Positions 24,601-35,335 of a stretch of 64,000 nucleotides of DNA are shown piece after piece (the first letter of the stretch is position 1; every line of letters begins with the position of its first letter). The notes under the pieces were generated by a model. The model was not told the origin of the DNA, ran no database searches, and was given only the letters and a program-made list of their open reading frames with translations. A program made the position numbers and the translations under genes. The stretch lies in the NCBI RefSeq assembly GCF_958298935.1, contig NC_084943.1, positions 20,267,001 to 20,331,000 of the forward strand. Direction: 5' to 3'. The DNA is from Phragmites australis (Eukaryota; Streptophyta; Magnoliopsida; Poales; Poaceae).

Positions 24601-25253
24601 GAGCGGAGCAGCGCGCGGCCTGTCCCCCCTGTCGTTTCGGGGTCCGGCGCTAGCTGCGCGGGGTCAGGGCGTACGAAAAAGCTGCGGCGCGGATACGGAG
24701 GTCGGAGGACGGCAGGGTGCGACCAACCAGACGGCACGAGTCCGCTTAGCAAAGCAGCCACGCAGGCGGAGAGATAAATTTAAATTGGTTATAGAAGTTA
24801 TTAAATTGATTTATGTAAAAAAACATATTTTTTCTTAATATTAGTTAATATATTTTCTATCTTTTAGAAAAACAAAATACAAGTATTGTGACGAATTCAT
24901 GTTCCAGATCAATTTAAAACATTTTTTCTTATTTATACATAAATTCGCTTATAGTAACAAATGTATAATATTTCCTATAATAAATAATAATAGTTATCTA
25001 TTCAACATCTCGATATTGCTTTTTCTAGTTCGATATTAACTTATTATAGAAATTACTAAAAAACATCTACAACTGAAAATAACTAGAGCTCGTGTCAATA
25101 AAGAATAGAGAAATGTAACATAAATCATGATCATTAAGGACAAATATTTTAAAATTGATAAAGTTTGACAAGAAAAAAATATTTCGTTTAGATGCATTCA
25201 TAATAAACATATATAGTAAATTATACTGGATGGCATCAAATACCTGAAATGTG
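21601..25253. other. Gene-poor stretch, no gene recognised
   Basis: No conserved protein is seen on either strand. The frames between 21612 and 23573 sit in GC-rich DNA and overlap one another on both strands. Simple repeats are present: a G run at about 21740, CGCACG units at about 24430..24450, and five GGCGA units at about 24526..24553. 24775..25250 is AT-rich, with no coding potential. Confidence 0.5.
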
Positions 25254-25413
25254 TTAAAAATATAATACTCGAAACATATATAGTAGATAAAATAGGCTTG
25301 TATACCAATTAAATCTTAAGTTTAGTACCATATAAAAACTAAATAACTTAAGAATTAATTTGTATATAAGGTCATTTTATTTACTATATATGTTTCGAGT
25401 ATTATATTTTAGG
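25254..25413. mobile_element. Small MITE with about 38-bp inverted ends
   Basis: The left arm, 25256..25293, contains ATAATACTCGAAACATATAT then AGTAGATAAAAT. The right arm, 25374..25411, is its reverse complement with one or two differences. About 80 bp of AT-rich sequence lies between. Size and structure fit a miniature inverted-repeat transposable element. The target duplication is not clear in this AT-rich context, so the superfamily is not assigned. Confidence 0.65.
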
Positions 25414-26440
25414 TGAGAAAGAAAGGGAGTCAGCCCGCACAAGAAGGTGGGAGTGAGCGTTCCAAGTACCCGACCGGTTCGATTTTTTGTTACCGGCAGC
25501 AATGTGCTTCCGTTGTGTTTTTTTCCACCTTTTTCAGAAACTATTTCTGAAACTGGATCAATGGCAAAATTATTTCGGGTTTTGACCCCTAACTCCGCGC
25601 CAAAGTTTGTGGCACGGATTTAGACCGTGTCTATGCGATCATTACTGGCACAGATGTTACGGCTAGCGTGGCATGCTACGTGGCGCGATGCTGACATCGG
25701 ATCCACGCTATAGATGGGGATCCAACATGGCACATATTCCATGCCAATGCCTCTGGCATGGATTTTTGTGTGCCACACCAGGGGCTTTGGTGCGGACCTC
25801 CTGGACTTAAAGCACCGCACGTGGCTGATTCACTCTCTTCTCTTCTCTTTCTTCTCTGTTTGAAACACACATAGTGCGAACAACTCTCTTCCTTTCTCCA
25901 TCCCTTCCCAAAATCCAAGGATTTAAGGTGATTTGACCATGAAATTGCTTGGGGATTAGGTCTTCAAGGTAATCTCATCCATTCTCCCTTGTTTTTTCCC
26001 CTCAATTTGTGGTGATTTAGGGCGATTATGGTGCGAACCCTAGAGATAGGAATCCACAAAAAATACGCTCATTTTTGGGCTTTATTTGTAGTTTGAATTC
26101 ATGTGTAGCGCAATGTAGGTAGCACATGGGTTGTATATACAATTTGGTTCAATTTCGTTTAAATTTTTTGGTTATTGGTAATTTAGGGTTGTATATAAGT
26201 GCAATTTTATTCAATTTGTGATGAAATTTATATATATATGTGTATGATAAATGTAGATTTGATTTGTGATTGTATTAGTTCATTTTAAAAGTGAGGGTTT
26301 ATTGTTATGCATTGATAATTTATGACATTGCGTCTTCATAAGATCATATGTAGTGTGTAAATGTTGTTCGATGCATCATAAATGTTGTGTTTTATTTTTG
26401 GCAAACAACTTATGTGCTGTGTTTCAATGTGCTATTATAG

Positions 26441-28298
26441 ATGGAAAGAATAGTCTTTGTGCACTATGTTGGTGAAAATTTGCAAAATGATGACGGTAGT
26501 GCTAAGTTTAGCAGTAGTATGAGATTGAAGGTTGTAGTTTTCAAGAATTGTCCCAAGTTTGTTGAGTTGGTAGAATGAGTGAAGGAGGCAGTGGGGTGGA
26601 ATGAATTGAGTGTAATTATTGAGTTGCAAGGAAGGTATGACATGGGTCATGGGCATAGTCACAAATTAATGCTTGATTTGGAGGATGACGTAGAGTGGGA
26701 AGCATATGTGGACACGGTGAAAAAATCTCGATGGAAAACTCTTGATGTCGTTGCGGCAAGAAAGGTGGTTCAGACGCATGTAGATGATGGATTAGATTTA
26801 AACCGGTCTCAATGTCTTGAAGGCATCGATGCAATGTGTTGGGCTGACGAGCGATTAGATACCGAGGTTGAAGTAGGTGAAAGCAAGCCTTTACCCTGGG
26901 AGGGTGGTTCCCAACCTACAATTGCATATGCTTGTGAAGAGGAGGCATTGAAGAGTGATTTAGTGTGTTTGGCACAAGAGGTTGGTACGATCAATGCATC
27001 AACGGTTGGTGGTAGGGATGAAGCTGATTTGGAGGAAGCAAGTTGTGCAGCCAAGAGGGAGCTGGTACTGATTGACTTTGATCTAGCAAGGGTATCCGAT
27101 GAATTAGGCCCTCGTGTATTTAGCGATATGATAGTGGACAATGTCCCTTATGAGGCTGAATATGAGGAGGACTCGATGATGATGGTCCCATTGGTGACAT
27201 GAGAGAGGAGGATTGCTGTGCTTTCGAGTCGATGTTTGGCCACCATCCTCGTGTCCCTGAATTTAGGGACCTTAGTGGGATCGAATGTGATGTAGTAGAT
27301 GGAGGTCATACTACGGCCTTGGTACCTGATGTTTCTCGAAGACCACTTGTGCAGAAAGGTATTGAATTCCCCACAGTGCTATCCTTGAAGATGTGTCTAC
27401 AAGAATATTCCGTGAAGCACAACCGGCTATACAAAGTAGCTCACTCTAATTGTAATATGCGATACACTGTGCAATGTGAGAGAATAGGATATGCGTGGAC
27501 GGTCCGGAGCCGCAAGACAAACCGTGGCACATGGAGAGTCACTAGTGTTGTGGAGCCCCCCACACATGTGCTGATGATGAATGTTCAGAGAAGCATTTGC
27601 AGTTGAATGCAAGATTCATTACATATTGGCTATATAGCACTGTGAAAACGGAGCCTTACATTACTCCTAGAGCTTTGATTAAGATCGTGGAGGAGCTTTT
27701 CAACTACAAGGTCAGCTATGGGAAGGCTTGGAGGGCTAGGGAGATGGCAAGGACGACGATTTATGGCGATTGGAGTGAAGTGTATGTACGTATTCCTACC
27801 TTGTTTGAAGCAATTAAGTAGTGCAACCCGAGCATGGTGTACCACATAGAGCCGCATTAGGAGAAGTTCGTAATGGTTGATCATGTTGTAAAACCTATTT
27901 TTGATCGTGCATTCTAGTGCTTCGGACAATGTGTGGAGGCGTTTAGGCATTGTAGGTCAGTCCTCTTGGTTGATGCCACATTCTTGATAGGGAAGTACAA
28001 GGGCACTTTGATGACCGCGATAGGTGCAGATGGGGAGGATCAGCTGCTTCCTCTTGCTTTTGCTCTAGTGGAGAAGGAGGACAACATGAATAAGGAATGG
28101 TTCCCGCACTTAGTTAGGATTAATGTAATCGGGCCACATCATGAAATTTGTATCATATCCGATAGGCACAAAGGTATCCTAAATGTTGTGGACAAGGACA
28201 TCCCTAGTCATTGCAATGTGCACCATAGGTGGTGCATGAGGCACTTTGTGTCTAACTTCCACCGGCAAGGTGCTACAAAGGTCAGACGGAGGAATTGA
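26441..28298 (+). pseudogene. MULE 1 transposase (MuDR type), broken and truncated
   Basis: The frame opens at 26441 just after a TATAG acceptor-like site. It has an in-frame TGA at 26576, shifts frame near 27195 and 27590, and has further stops at 27822 and beyond. The MuDR DNA-binding region is at about 27340..27560 (VLSLKMCLQEYSVKHNRLYK). The MULE catalytic core is at about 27950..28260: SVLLVDATFLIGKYKG carries the first Asp of the DDE triad and ICIISDRHKGI the second, followed by HRWCMRHFVSNF. The sequence then leaves the family at about 28280, so the last catalytic residue, the SWIM finger and the zinc knuckle are absent. Confidence 0.85.
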
Positions 28299-28299
28299 G

Positions 28300-29280
28300 A
28301 CGTATTTGCATGCTTGAGGAGAAGAAGTTGTTCTTTGAGGAGTTGAAGAAGATGTTCTTTGAGGAGTTGAAGAAGTTGTTCTTTAAGGACAAGAAGTTGT
28401 TCTCATCATCATCGTCGTCGTCCGGGAGAAGCGCATGCAAATTAGCAACAAGTGCCTTCATTGTCTCCATTTGCACCGCCTTACTTGCTGCCTTTTGACC
28501 TTTCATGGCTCTCCTTCGACAACATGGTTCTATCACCCTTTTCCCCCTTCGCTTGATCCTCTTCCTCCTCTATCCATTCACCATCAGGACCAGGACCGTA
28601 CAACAAATCCCGAAAGTTACAAGTAGCCCCATGTCACTGCATTCAAATTTATGATTGGTACAAGACATCTAATTCTACCTCATTCAAATTGTAAACAAGC
28701 AACCATGCTCAGTTTTTACCTTTGTCATCCCTTCACAACGGAAGTAAGGAGATCCCCTAGGAGGTTCACAACTTCGCTTCCCACGGTTGCACAACGGAGG
28801 ATCCGCTACACGTCTTCTACTAACTTCTCACTTCTCTTTATTCGTCAGTTTTGGCGGATTTGGTGGAGGAGGCACCCAACGAACAAACTTGTCATATGGC
28901 TTTGGATACTGAGTAAACCGTTTCACCTTTAGAATCCTTTGGTCATACATCTCAGACCCATCAATCCATTAGAAGAAGTAGCACATCTCCCACTCATGTA
29001 AATTATTAAAACATCATTTCAGCAAAATAATGCCATATGCTTCTATCATAACCCATAACAAATACACACTCACACGATAATCCGTGCACAGGTAGTAAGC
29101 ACGACCAACACTATCTTCATGTAGCAACTGAAGGACAACGACAGGCTTACCATAGTTACAAGTCGAGATGGGGAGAGCGGGAGGAATGGAGGCACCCTTG
29201 CAACTAATATCAGGATACTTCTTGCCGATGTGTGCCCACTTTTGCTTACGCCACAAATAGCCTATGATACCATACAACTA
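28300..29280 (-). pseudogene. GRF-type zinc-finger ORF of MULE 1, converging on the transposase
   Basis: The minus strand from about 29277 reads a first part with PISTCNYGKPVVVLQL and GRAYYLCTDYR, then, after a likely intron, CYFF, a stop and WIDGSEMYDQRILKVKRF. This order (CxC, GRxYYxC, CxFFxW) is the GRF zinc-finger plan; one Cys of the first pair is Tyr and a stop precedes the Trp. Further on is WVPPPPNPPKLTDEEKREV and a second Cys cluster (CNRGKRS, YFRCEGM). The 3' part includes a roughly 30-bp repeat (28310..28410) read as KNNFFNSS units on this strand. GRF fingers bind single-stranded DNA in other proteins; the role in MULEs is not known to me. Confidence 0.65.
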
Positions 29281-29634
29281 CATAAACACAAATCCATTAC
29301 GAATTTGATACGCACCAAACATTTTTACATTCAACACTACCAAATTCTATGTTCTAAACTTATTTACTATCTTCTAAAAAATCAATGCACATAACTTCAA
29401 TGCACAAATTCACTGTCCACTACTTCAACGAGCAAATTCATTGCACAAATTCATCAGTTTGTTCTATGCCTACACTGTAACCCATCATAACATCATACTA
29501 TAGGGCATCTTGAACCTAATATGCAAACAAATTTAGTTCTACAACATATGTTCAGTCATATGCAACCTACATTGCATTTCTAACCATTCCAAATCATAAA
29601 TCATCAACTAGAACGGGCAATTTCGCACTACAAA

Positions 29635-30615
29635 TAGAGATGGCAATCCTACCCACGGGTTCAGGTATCTGCGGGTATCGCACCCAACGGGCGTGGGTAT
29701 GGATCTGATTTTTTGCCCACGGGCATCACGGGTCGGGTATCCGCAAAGCTACGGGTCGGGTACATGTTTTATATTCTACCCATGGATACCCACAGACATA
29801 TCTGATATGTAATGCTGACCCAGTCCATTGACCAATTGTTAACCCCAGCCCAGCCCATTCCAACCAACGGCCCAACCCCCACCCATAGTCCCCCACCCAC
29901 CCAACCGGCCAATCCCCATCCCCAGTCTCTCACCCTCATCCAATCATCCCCATCTCCGCCCTGACCCAACCGACCGCTGCAAAGTCGCGTCCACCCACAC
30001 CCCTCACCTAGCCGCCTACCGCCGCCAAGTCACGGCCTGCCCGCGCCCCTCCCTAGTCACCTGTGACCCACTTGTGCCCCTCCCCCAGTCAGCTGCTGCT
30101 GCCCACCCACGATAGTCGTTGACGCTCGCCCGCGGTAGTCGTCACCGGCCACCTGCGGTTGTTCCCCAACCAATCGCCACTGCTAGCTCACGTCCCGCTC
30201 CAACGCCCCCACCTGGCAGGCCGTCACGCAGGCCGCTCGCTCGTGCCTCGCTGTCATTGCTCGCCTGCACCTCTCCCCCAATCGGCCACCACCGCTCGCC
30301 CGCGCCCTTCCATCACCGCCTGCCCGCTCCCCTCCCCTAGCCGACGGTCATTGACATTCGAGCCCCCAGCCAGCCACCGCCATTACCGTAGATCCATCCA
30401 TCCACCGCAGATTCATCCACCCACACCTCTCTCCTAGCATGGGAATTGGTACTTGCGAGTGACCCGACGGGTTTCAGGTATCCAGCAGGCAGGGGCACAG
30501 GCACAAAAATTTGCTCGGCACCCTTCACGAGCGCGAGTAGGGGCAAACGATTTGGGTGGCAGGTCGGGTATGGATCTGCTTCGCCCAGACCCGACCCGAC
30601 CCGACGCCATCTCTA
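29635..30615. mobile_element. Non-autonomous hAT-like element nested in MULE 1
   Basis: The ends are TAGAGATGGC and its exact complement GCCATCTCTA. They are flanked by ACTACAAA (29627..29634) and ACCACAAA (30616..30623), an 8-bp target duplication with one mismatch, the size made by hAT elements. The 981-bp interior is C-rich, with many CGGGTATCC and CACCCAC motifs, and has no transposase. Confidence 0.8.
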
Positions 30616-31134
30616 ACCACAAATTACATCTAGGGTTTCCACTTAAACCCACATGAATATAGCAAAATCGAATGAGAAAATAAGGAAAGATGGAGAAGTT
30701 TACCTAGACAAGATGATTCCGATAACAAATCACGGTCAAAACCACCAAAAATATGGATTTGAGAGGGGTGGTGAAGGGAGAGAGAGAGAGAGTTGTTGCC
30801 GCTCCTTCTCTGTTCAAATGATAAAATGATACAGGGTGGGTGGCCTTGGCCCCGCGCGCTATATAGAGGGGTCCGCGCCAGAGGCATTGGCGCGGAATAT
30901 GTGCCACGTTGGATCCCTGTCTACAGCGCAGATCTGACGTCAGCATAGTGCCATGCAGCGCGCCATGCTAGCCGTAACATCCATGCCGGTAATGATGGCG
31001 TGGACATGGTCTACATACGCGTCATCATATGTGGCACGGAGCCACGGTTAAAACCCAAAATAGTTTTGCCGCTGGTCCAGTTTCAAAAATAGTTTACAAA
31101 AAGGGTCAAAATTGAAAAAAATACGCTTGCGTTG

Positions 31135-32099
31135 CGTGTTGCTAGTTTCAGACGACCTACAGCTAGACCTCGTATTTTTTCTTCTTGAAAAAAGGGTGAG
31201 ACCTTTATTGATTAAGGAGTGGCAACACTGCAATCTTGGAGACCATAAACCCCGATTGAGCAAAATTTGCCGGCGAGCATGTTGGGCGAGATAACTCGTA
31301 ATAAGCAAAGGAATGGACTGTCAAATTTGGGTGCCGGTAAATAAGCATGCAGGTTTATGTCATTTTTCTTGACTTGGGTTGTTGGAAAAGCAAAACTTAT
31401 ATACTAGAAATGAAGGCAACCCATCACAGGTTGTTTTGCAAACATGAATCCCTCTTCAACGAAATGTGCATATTATTACACACACGCTAGTGCTTTTAGC
31501 GGTATTATCGGTAGACACGTGATAGAAACGCACTCATGGATGTGTAAGTATAGTATGCGTGTGTAGTGATGTGCATGTGTCAAAAAAAGTAACTAAATGT
31601 GCCAAGTAGCCTGTGAACACGTATAGTAGAGTTTAAGTTTGCATACTGTGCAAGCACGCCTCACTTACCCATTACCCCCAAATTTGCTTCCCTCCTTGCC
31701 AGTTGTCACCATCAGCGTCGGATTCAGCAGTGACCTGCTAGGTGCCGACCTCTCCCCATGCGGTACGATAGTCGTGCTCGGATGCTCCTGTGGCAACCCT
31801 AGCTCTAGTAAGTCCTACTCTGATTCATGTCTGATTTGTACCATCGGTGTCGACACTAGTATCCCCAATACGAGTGTGTGCTTAATCGCTTCTAAATTTT
31901 GCTCTGTCTTATTGGTTTGATGCATTCTTCTCGTGGTGGGGGGTTGGATGCCATGGCTCAACCCGTTTCAAGCATCCAATTCGAATTTTATTACTGATAG
32001 ATATGCGATTGTGTTGCCCCTTTGTGGACTGGTACTATCTGCGAGGAGCAGTGATCCATTTGTTGATATAGTGTGGTCTCATATTGATTTGTATACTGA
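31135..32099. other. Interval before the CACTA element, no gene recognised
   Basis: 31639..31920 is an open frame of 93 codons without a known domain. Its position upstream of the plus-strand membrane-protein gene at 34097 would suit a leader exon, but no splice evidence fixes this. The remainder is unassigned. Confidence 0.35.
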
Positions 32100-33179
32100 C
32101 ACTACGTGAAAAACAGACAAAAAAGACACGAAATTAGTAACAGGTCGTAACATGACCTGTCACTTATGATAATAATAACGAGTCGTAGTTGTAACCTATC
32201 ACTAATGATGACTTATTAGTGACATATCATTGTAAGCCAGTCATAGATGACAGGTCATTCTAGGCCAGTTATAGGTGACGGGTCACGGTTATGACCCGTC
32301 ACCTATGACGACTCATCAGTGATGGATCATCTAGCTAGTCATTAGTGATAGGTCAAGTTGTGTCCGTTACTAATGATAAACTCATCAGTGACAGGTCGTC
32401 TTAGACCAGTCATTAGTGATGGGTCAAAAATTTGACCCATCACTAATGACGGTTTTTTTCTTTTTTTTTCTCTTGCAGCACCAGTGTTACGACCCGTCAC
32501 TAATGACTTATGACATGAACATTTTTTATTTTTATTTTATTTTTCTCTTATTTTTTCTCATCTCAGCAGCACTAGAATAGGAACTATTGCACATTTTTAC
32601 TCAAGTTTAATGTAAGGTGTGGCGGCTATGGACATAAACGTGCGTTTCGAAAAGGATGCATAAACTTCAGGGGCCGAGAACTCAATCTTCCAGGATGAAT
32701 TTGGCATCAAAAAATTCCTGGAACCCGACGAAGTGGGGGAGAAATTGATGTAACTTTTTATGTATATGTCCTAGAGTAAAAAAAATATCGAAATTGGAAT
32801 CCGTATGCAAAAGTTATGTCCGTTTTAACGAAGGCACTCCGGTTCACCTATCAAATTACGATCATTGGCATAAGATATTCAGAAATTCATAAAATATTTG
32901 TATAACTTTAGATGAAGAAAAAATTCATATGTAAATCAACAATTTAGTAATCAACAATTCACTGAATTCAGTATCAAATAATTCAGTTCTCAACAATTCA
33001 GCAAAAACAATCATTAGTGGTGGGTCATAACTGTGACCCGTAACCTATGACCTCATTGGTGACGAATCTTTACCTGTCATCAATAATGACTCATCAGTGA
33101 CGCGTTCGGGGTGATAGGTGCAGCACCCGTCACTAATGATGGTTACTATCCATCACCCATGACATTTTTTCACGTAGTT
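32100..33179. mobile_element. Non-autonomous CACTA element
   Basis: The left end is CACTACGTGAAAAA and the right end is TTTTTTCACGTAGTT, an inverted pair with one mismatch at the terminal base. Both sides carry TGA (32097..32099 and 33180..33182), the 3-bp target duplication of CACTA elements. Both subterminal regions are packed with forms of GTCACTAATGAC and TGACCCGTCAC in both orientations, as expected for transposase-binding repeats. The 1,080-bp element has no coding capacity. Its middle (about 32510..32830) matches 55600..55925 in reverse. Confidence 0.88.
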
Positions 33180-34663
33180 TGATTTCCTTTTGTTGGTTTT
33201 AGATTTCGTCCAAATGTAAGCAAACTATATGTAAGGTCTAAGTATGGCTCAAATTGGTTAGATTTCTGATATGGATAACTTCTAAGCTTCAGTTTATTTA
33301 TTTGTACTACAGTGTGACTTGTCTTGTTTTGATGTAAAATTTTGCTTGAACTAGTATGTTTTTATATCCATAAATATGCAAACATAACCCTCCTTTAGTT
33401 CTTAAACATGTCTTTAGTTGAACATCACAGGCATTGATGGGTGATTGGTTGCTATCGTGCTTCAATTTGTGCTTGGTGGGCACTTGAACTTCAATGTTTG
33501 ATGTTCCTTTCCCATAAATTTGCATGACCAAGCTTCAAATGTTTTCTCAAGTCGTAGAGGTGTTGTTAAAATTCATTCAAGGTATTCAACAACTGGTTTG
33601 ACACGGAGCTCGTTTATGTCAATAAGGTATTGCTTTCTATAAATTTTTTACATTTCTGCAATAAAGCGTGTTCCTTACAACTTTAATGATTAATAGGGTT
33701 ATTAGTCTTGAGTGATCAGTTGCTCTGAAAGCTGGACGTGTGAGTGTCATTTTCTTTTGGATTTTATTTACTTTTGTACATTTGTTTTCTCTGTGTGCTT
33801 ATATGCTAAGGGAATGACCTTACTATTCACTTCTAGTTGTACTACTTGCTAGTTATTATCACTAACCTACCAGAAAGCAACATACTGCAACATTTTTTAT
33901 CACTATTTTATGCATTCATCGGCTTAAGTATACTCATTCGAAATGTAAATGCTTTACTTATCTTCATTCTGATGATCCCTATATAAAATGCTTTATTGTT
34001 GATGATTGTTAACTACTTGGTTCTCTTATTTATGTCCTTCATCGCTTTTGTCGAACTTAAGTTTTATTTGACTTTAACTATACTTATTAATGACAGATGG
34101 GATTGCCGGATGAAAGAGTAGAAGTAGATGCATTAGAAAGGCACTTATTGGCTGGTTTACCTTCAAATGACTATAATGGAAACTTTGACGATGAGGTTCT
34201 CTATAATGCATCATTTACAGAAATGAAAGATAGTTTTATCAAGTATGTAGCATCTAGACCCCTAGGTAAGTGGTAAGTGTTTTGGTGATTAATGACAACC
34301 ATATTACTGTGACTAACAATTTGTTTTGAAGGGAATCAAAAATTCAGTATACAATGACATTTGGGTAATCTTGGTCCCTAAAGTGCTTATATGGACAATC
34401 AAAGGACATATGTTTTAAGACTAAGGATCTTCTAGTTCTAAGTGTCACAAAGGAGATGGAGGACACTTAGAGTAGTATAGGTCTTCTTTTCTTTTAATCT
34501 TTTGACCGTACTATAAAGGGGGGCTAAAAGTAGTAGCTTGACTTAGTGAGTCTAGACATAGATGATGCACACTTGTTAAATTCTAGCACTAGGTAGAGCA
34601 TACAAGTCCATGGTGAAACTGTCAAGGAATTAGAGCTCAAAGAGAGTTGAATTGGACGAGCTC

Positions 34664-34667
<4 letters not shown>

Positions 34668-34755
<88 letters not shown>
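34668..34755. repeat. (AT)n microsatellite, about 88 bp
   Basis: An uninterrupted AT dinucleotide tract within the solo LTR, directly before the first CCGG palindrome. Perfect purity over this length suggests recent expansion. Confidence 0.97.
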
Positions 34756-34756
<1 letters not shown>

Positions 34757-34758
<2 letters not shown>

Positions 34759-35335
34759 TCACCGGATTATCCTCTGATGGATGTCTAATACTCACCGGAT
34801 AAACACTAATTGAGGCATCCGAATTATATGAAAAATTTCAGAAGTGTTACACCGGAATATCCGGTGATGGAAGTCCGGTGACCACCGGAGCTTTTCCAGC
34901 AGAGAAAATTTTGGGAGAAAAACAATTTTGTACTCACCGGATTATCCGATGCTGCATAATATGAACACCGGACTATTTCTTGCAGAGAGCATTGCTTCGG
35001 TCCACAGTGAAAATTACGATCACCGGACTATCCGGTGACTTAGCTGGCAGACCACCGGAGAAATGTTGTGAAGAAACTCAGACGTTGAACTCACCGGATT
35101 ATCCGGTGGGAGCAAAAAAAATATCACCGGAGTATTCCTTGCAGAAGGTTCTGAAATTCGAAGGGTCGGGTGAGTTGTACTCACCGGATTATCCGGTGAT
35201 GACTGTTGTTCACCGGAGTTTATCACCGGACAAATGTAGCCGTACAACGGCTAGTGACAGCTGGCTCTGGGTTTGAACCCACCGGATTATCCGGTGATCT
35301 TAAGGATATAGCCAGCGGATTATCCGGTGTTTACA
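34757..35335. repeat. Array of CACCGGATTATCCGGTG palindromes
   Basis: About a dozen complete or half copies occur in 580 bp. Near-perfect 17-bp dyads CACCGGATTATCCGGTG or CACCGGACTATCCGGTG lie at about 35020, 35092, 35181 and 35280, with degenerate ones between. Half-sites CACCGGA are spaced irregularly. The minus-strand LTR at 46834..48435 carries the same motif at about 47690..48260, and diverged forms occur at 5985..6420. Confidence 0.85.

Larger units (their letters stand above)
25515..31124 (+). mobile_element. MULE 1: Mutator-like element with long inverted ends
   Basis: The two ends are long diverged inverted repeats of about 260 bp. Shared blocks include GAAACTGGA, TGTTACGGCTAGC, GGATCCAAC, TGGCACATATTCC and GCCAATGCCTCTGGC. 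Outside them lie GCTTCCGTT (25506..25514) and GCTTGCGTT (31125..31133), a 9-bp target duplication with one mismatch, which is the size Mutator elements make. Inside are a broken plus-strand transposase, a converging minus-strand GRF zinc-finger ORF and a nested hAT element (29635..30615). Both genes carry stops, so the element cannot drive its own movement. Confidence 0.85.

Noticed and set aside
31639..31920. 93-codon plus-strand frame as a separate gene
   Set aside because: No domain, no splice context I can fix, and it may be leader sequence of the downstream gene.
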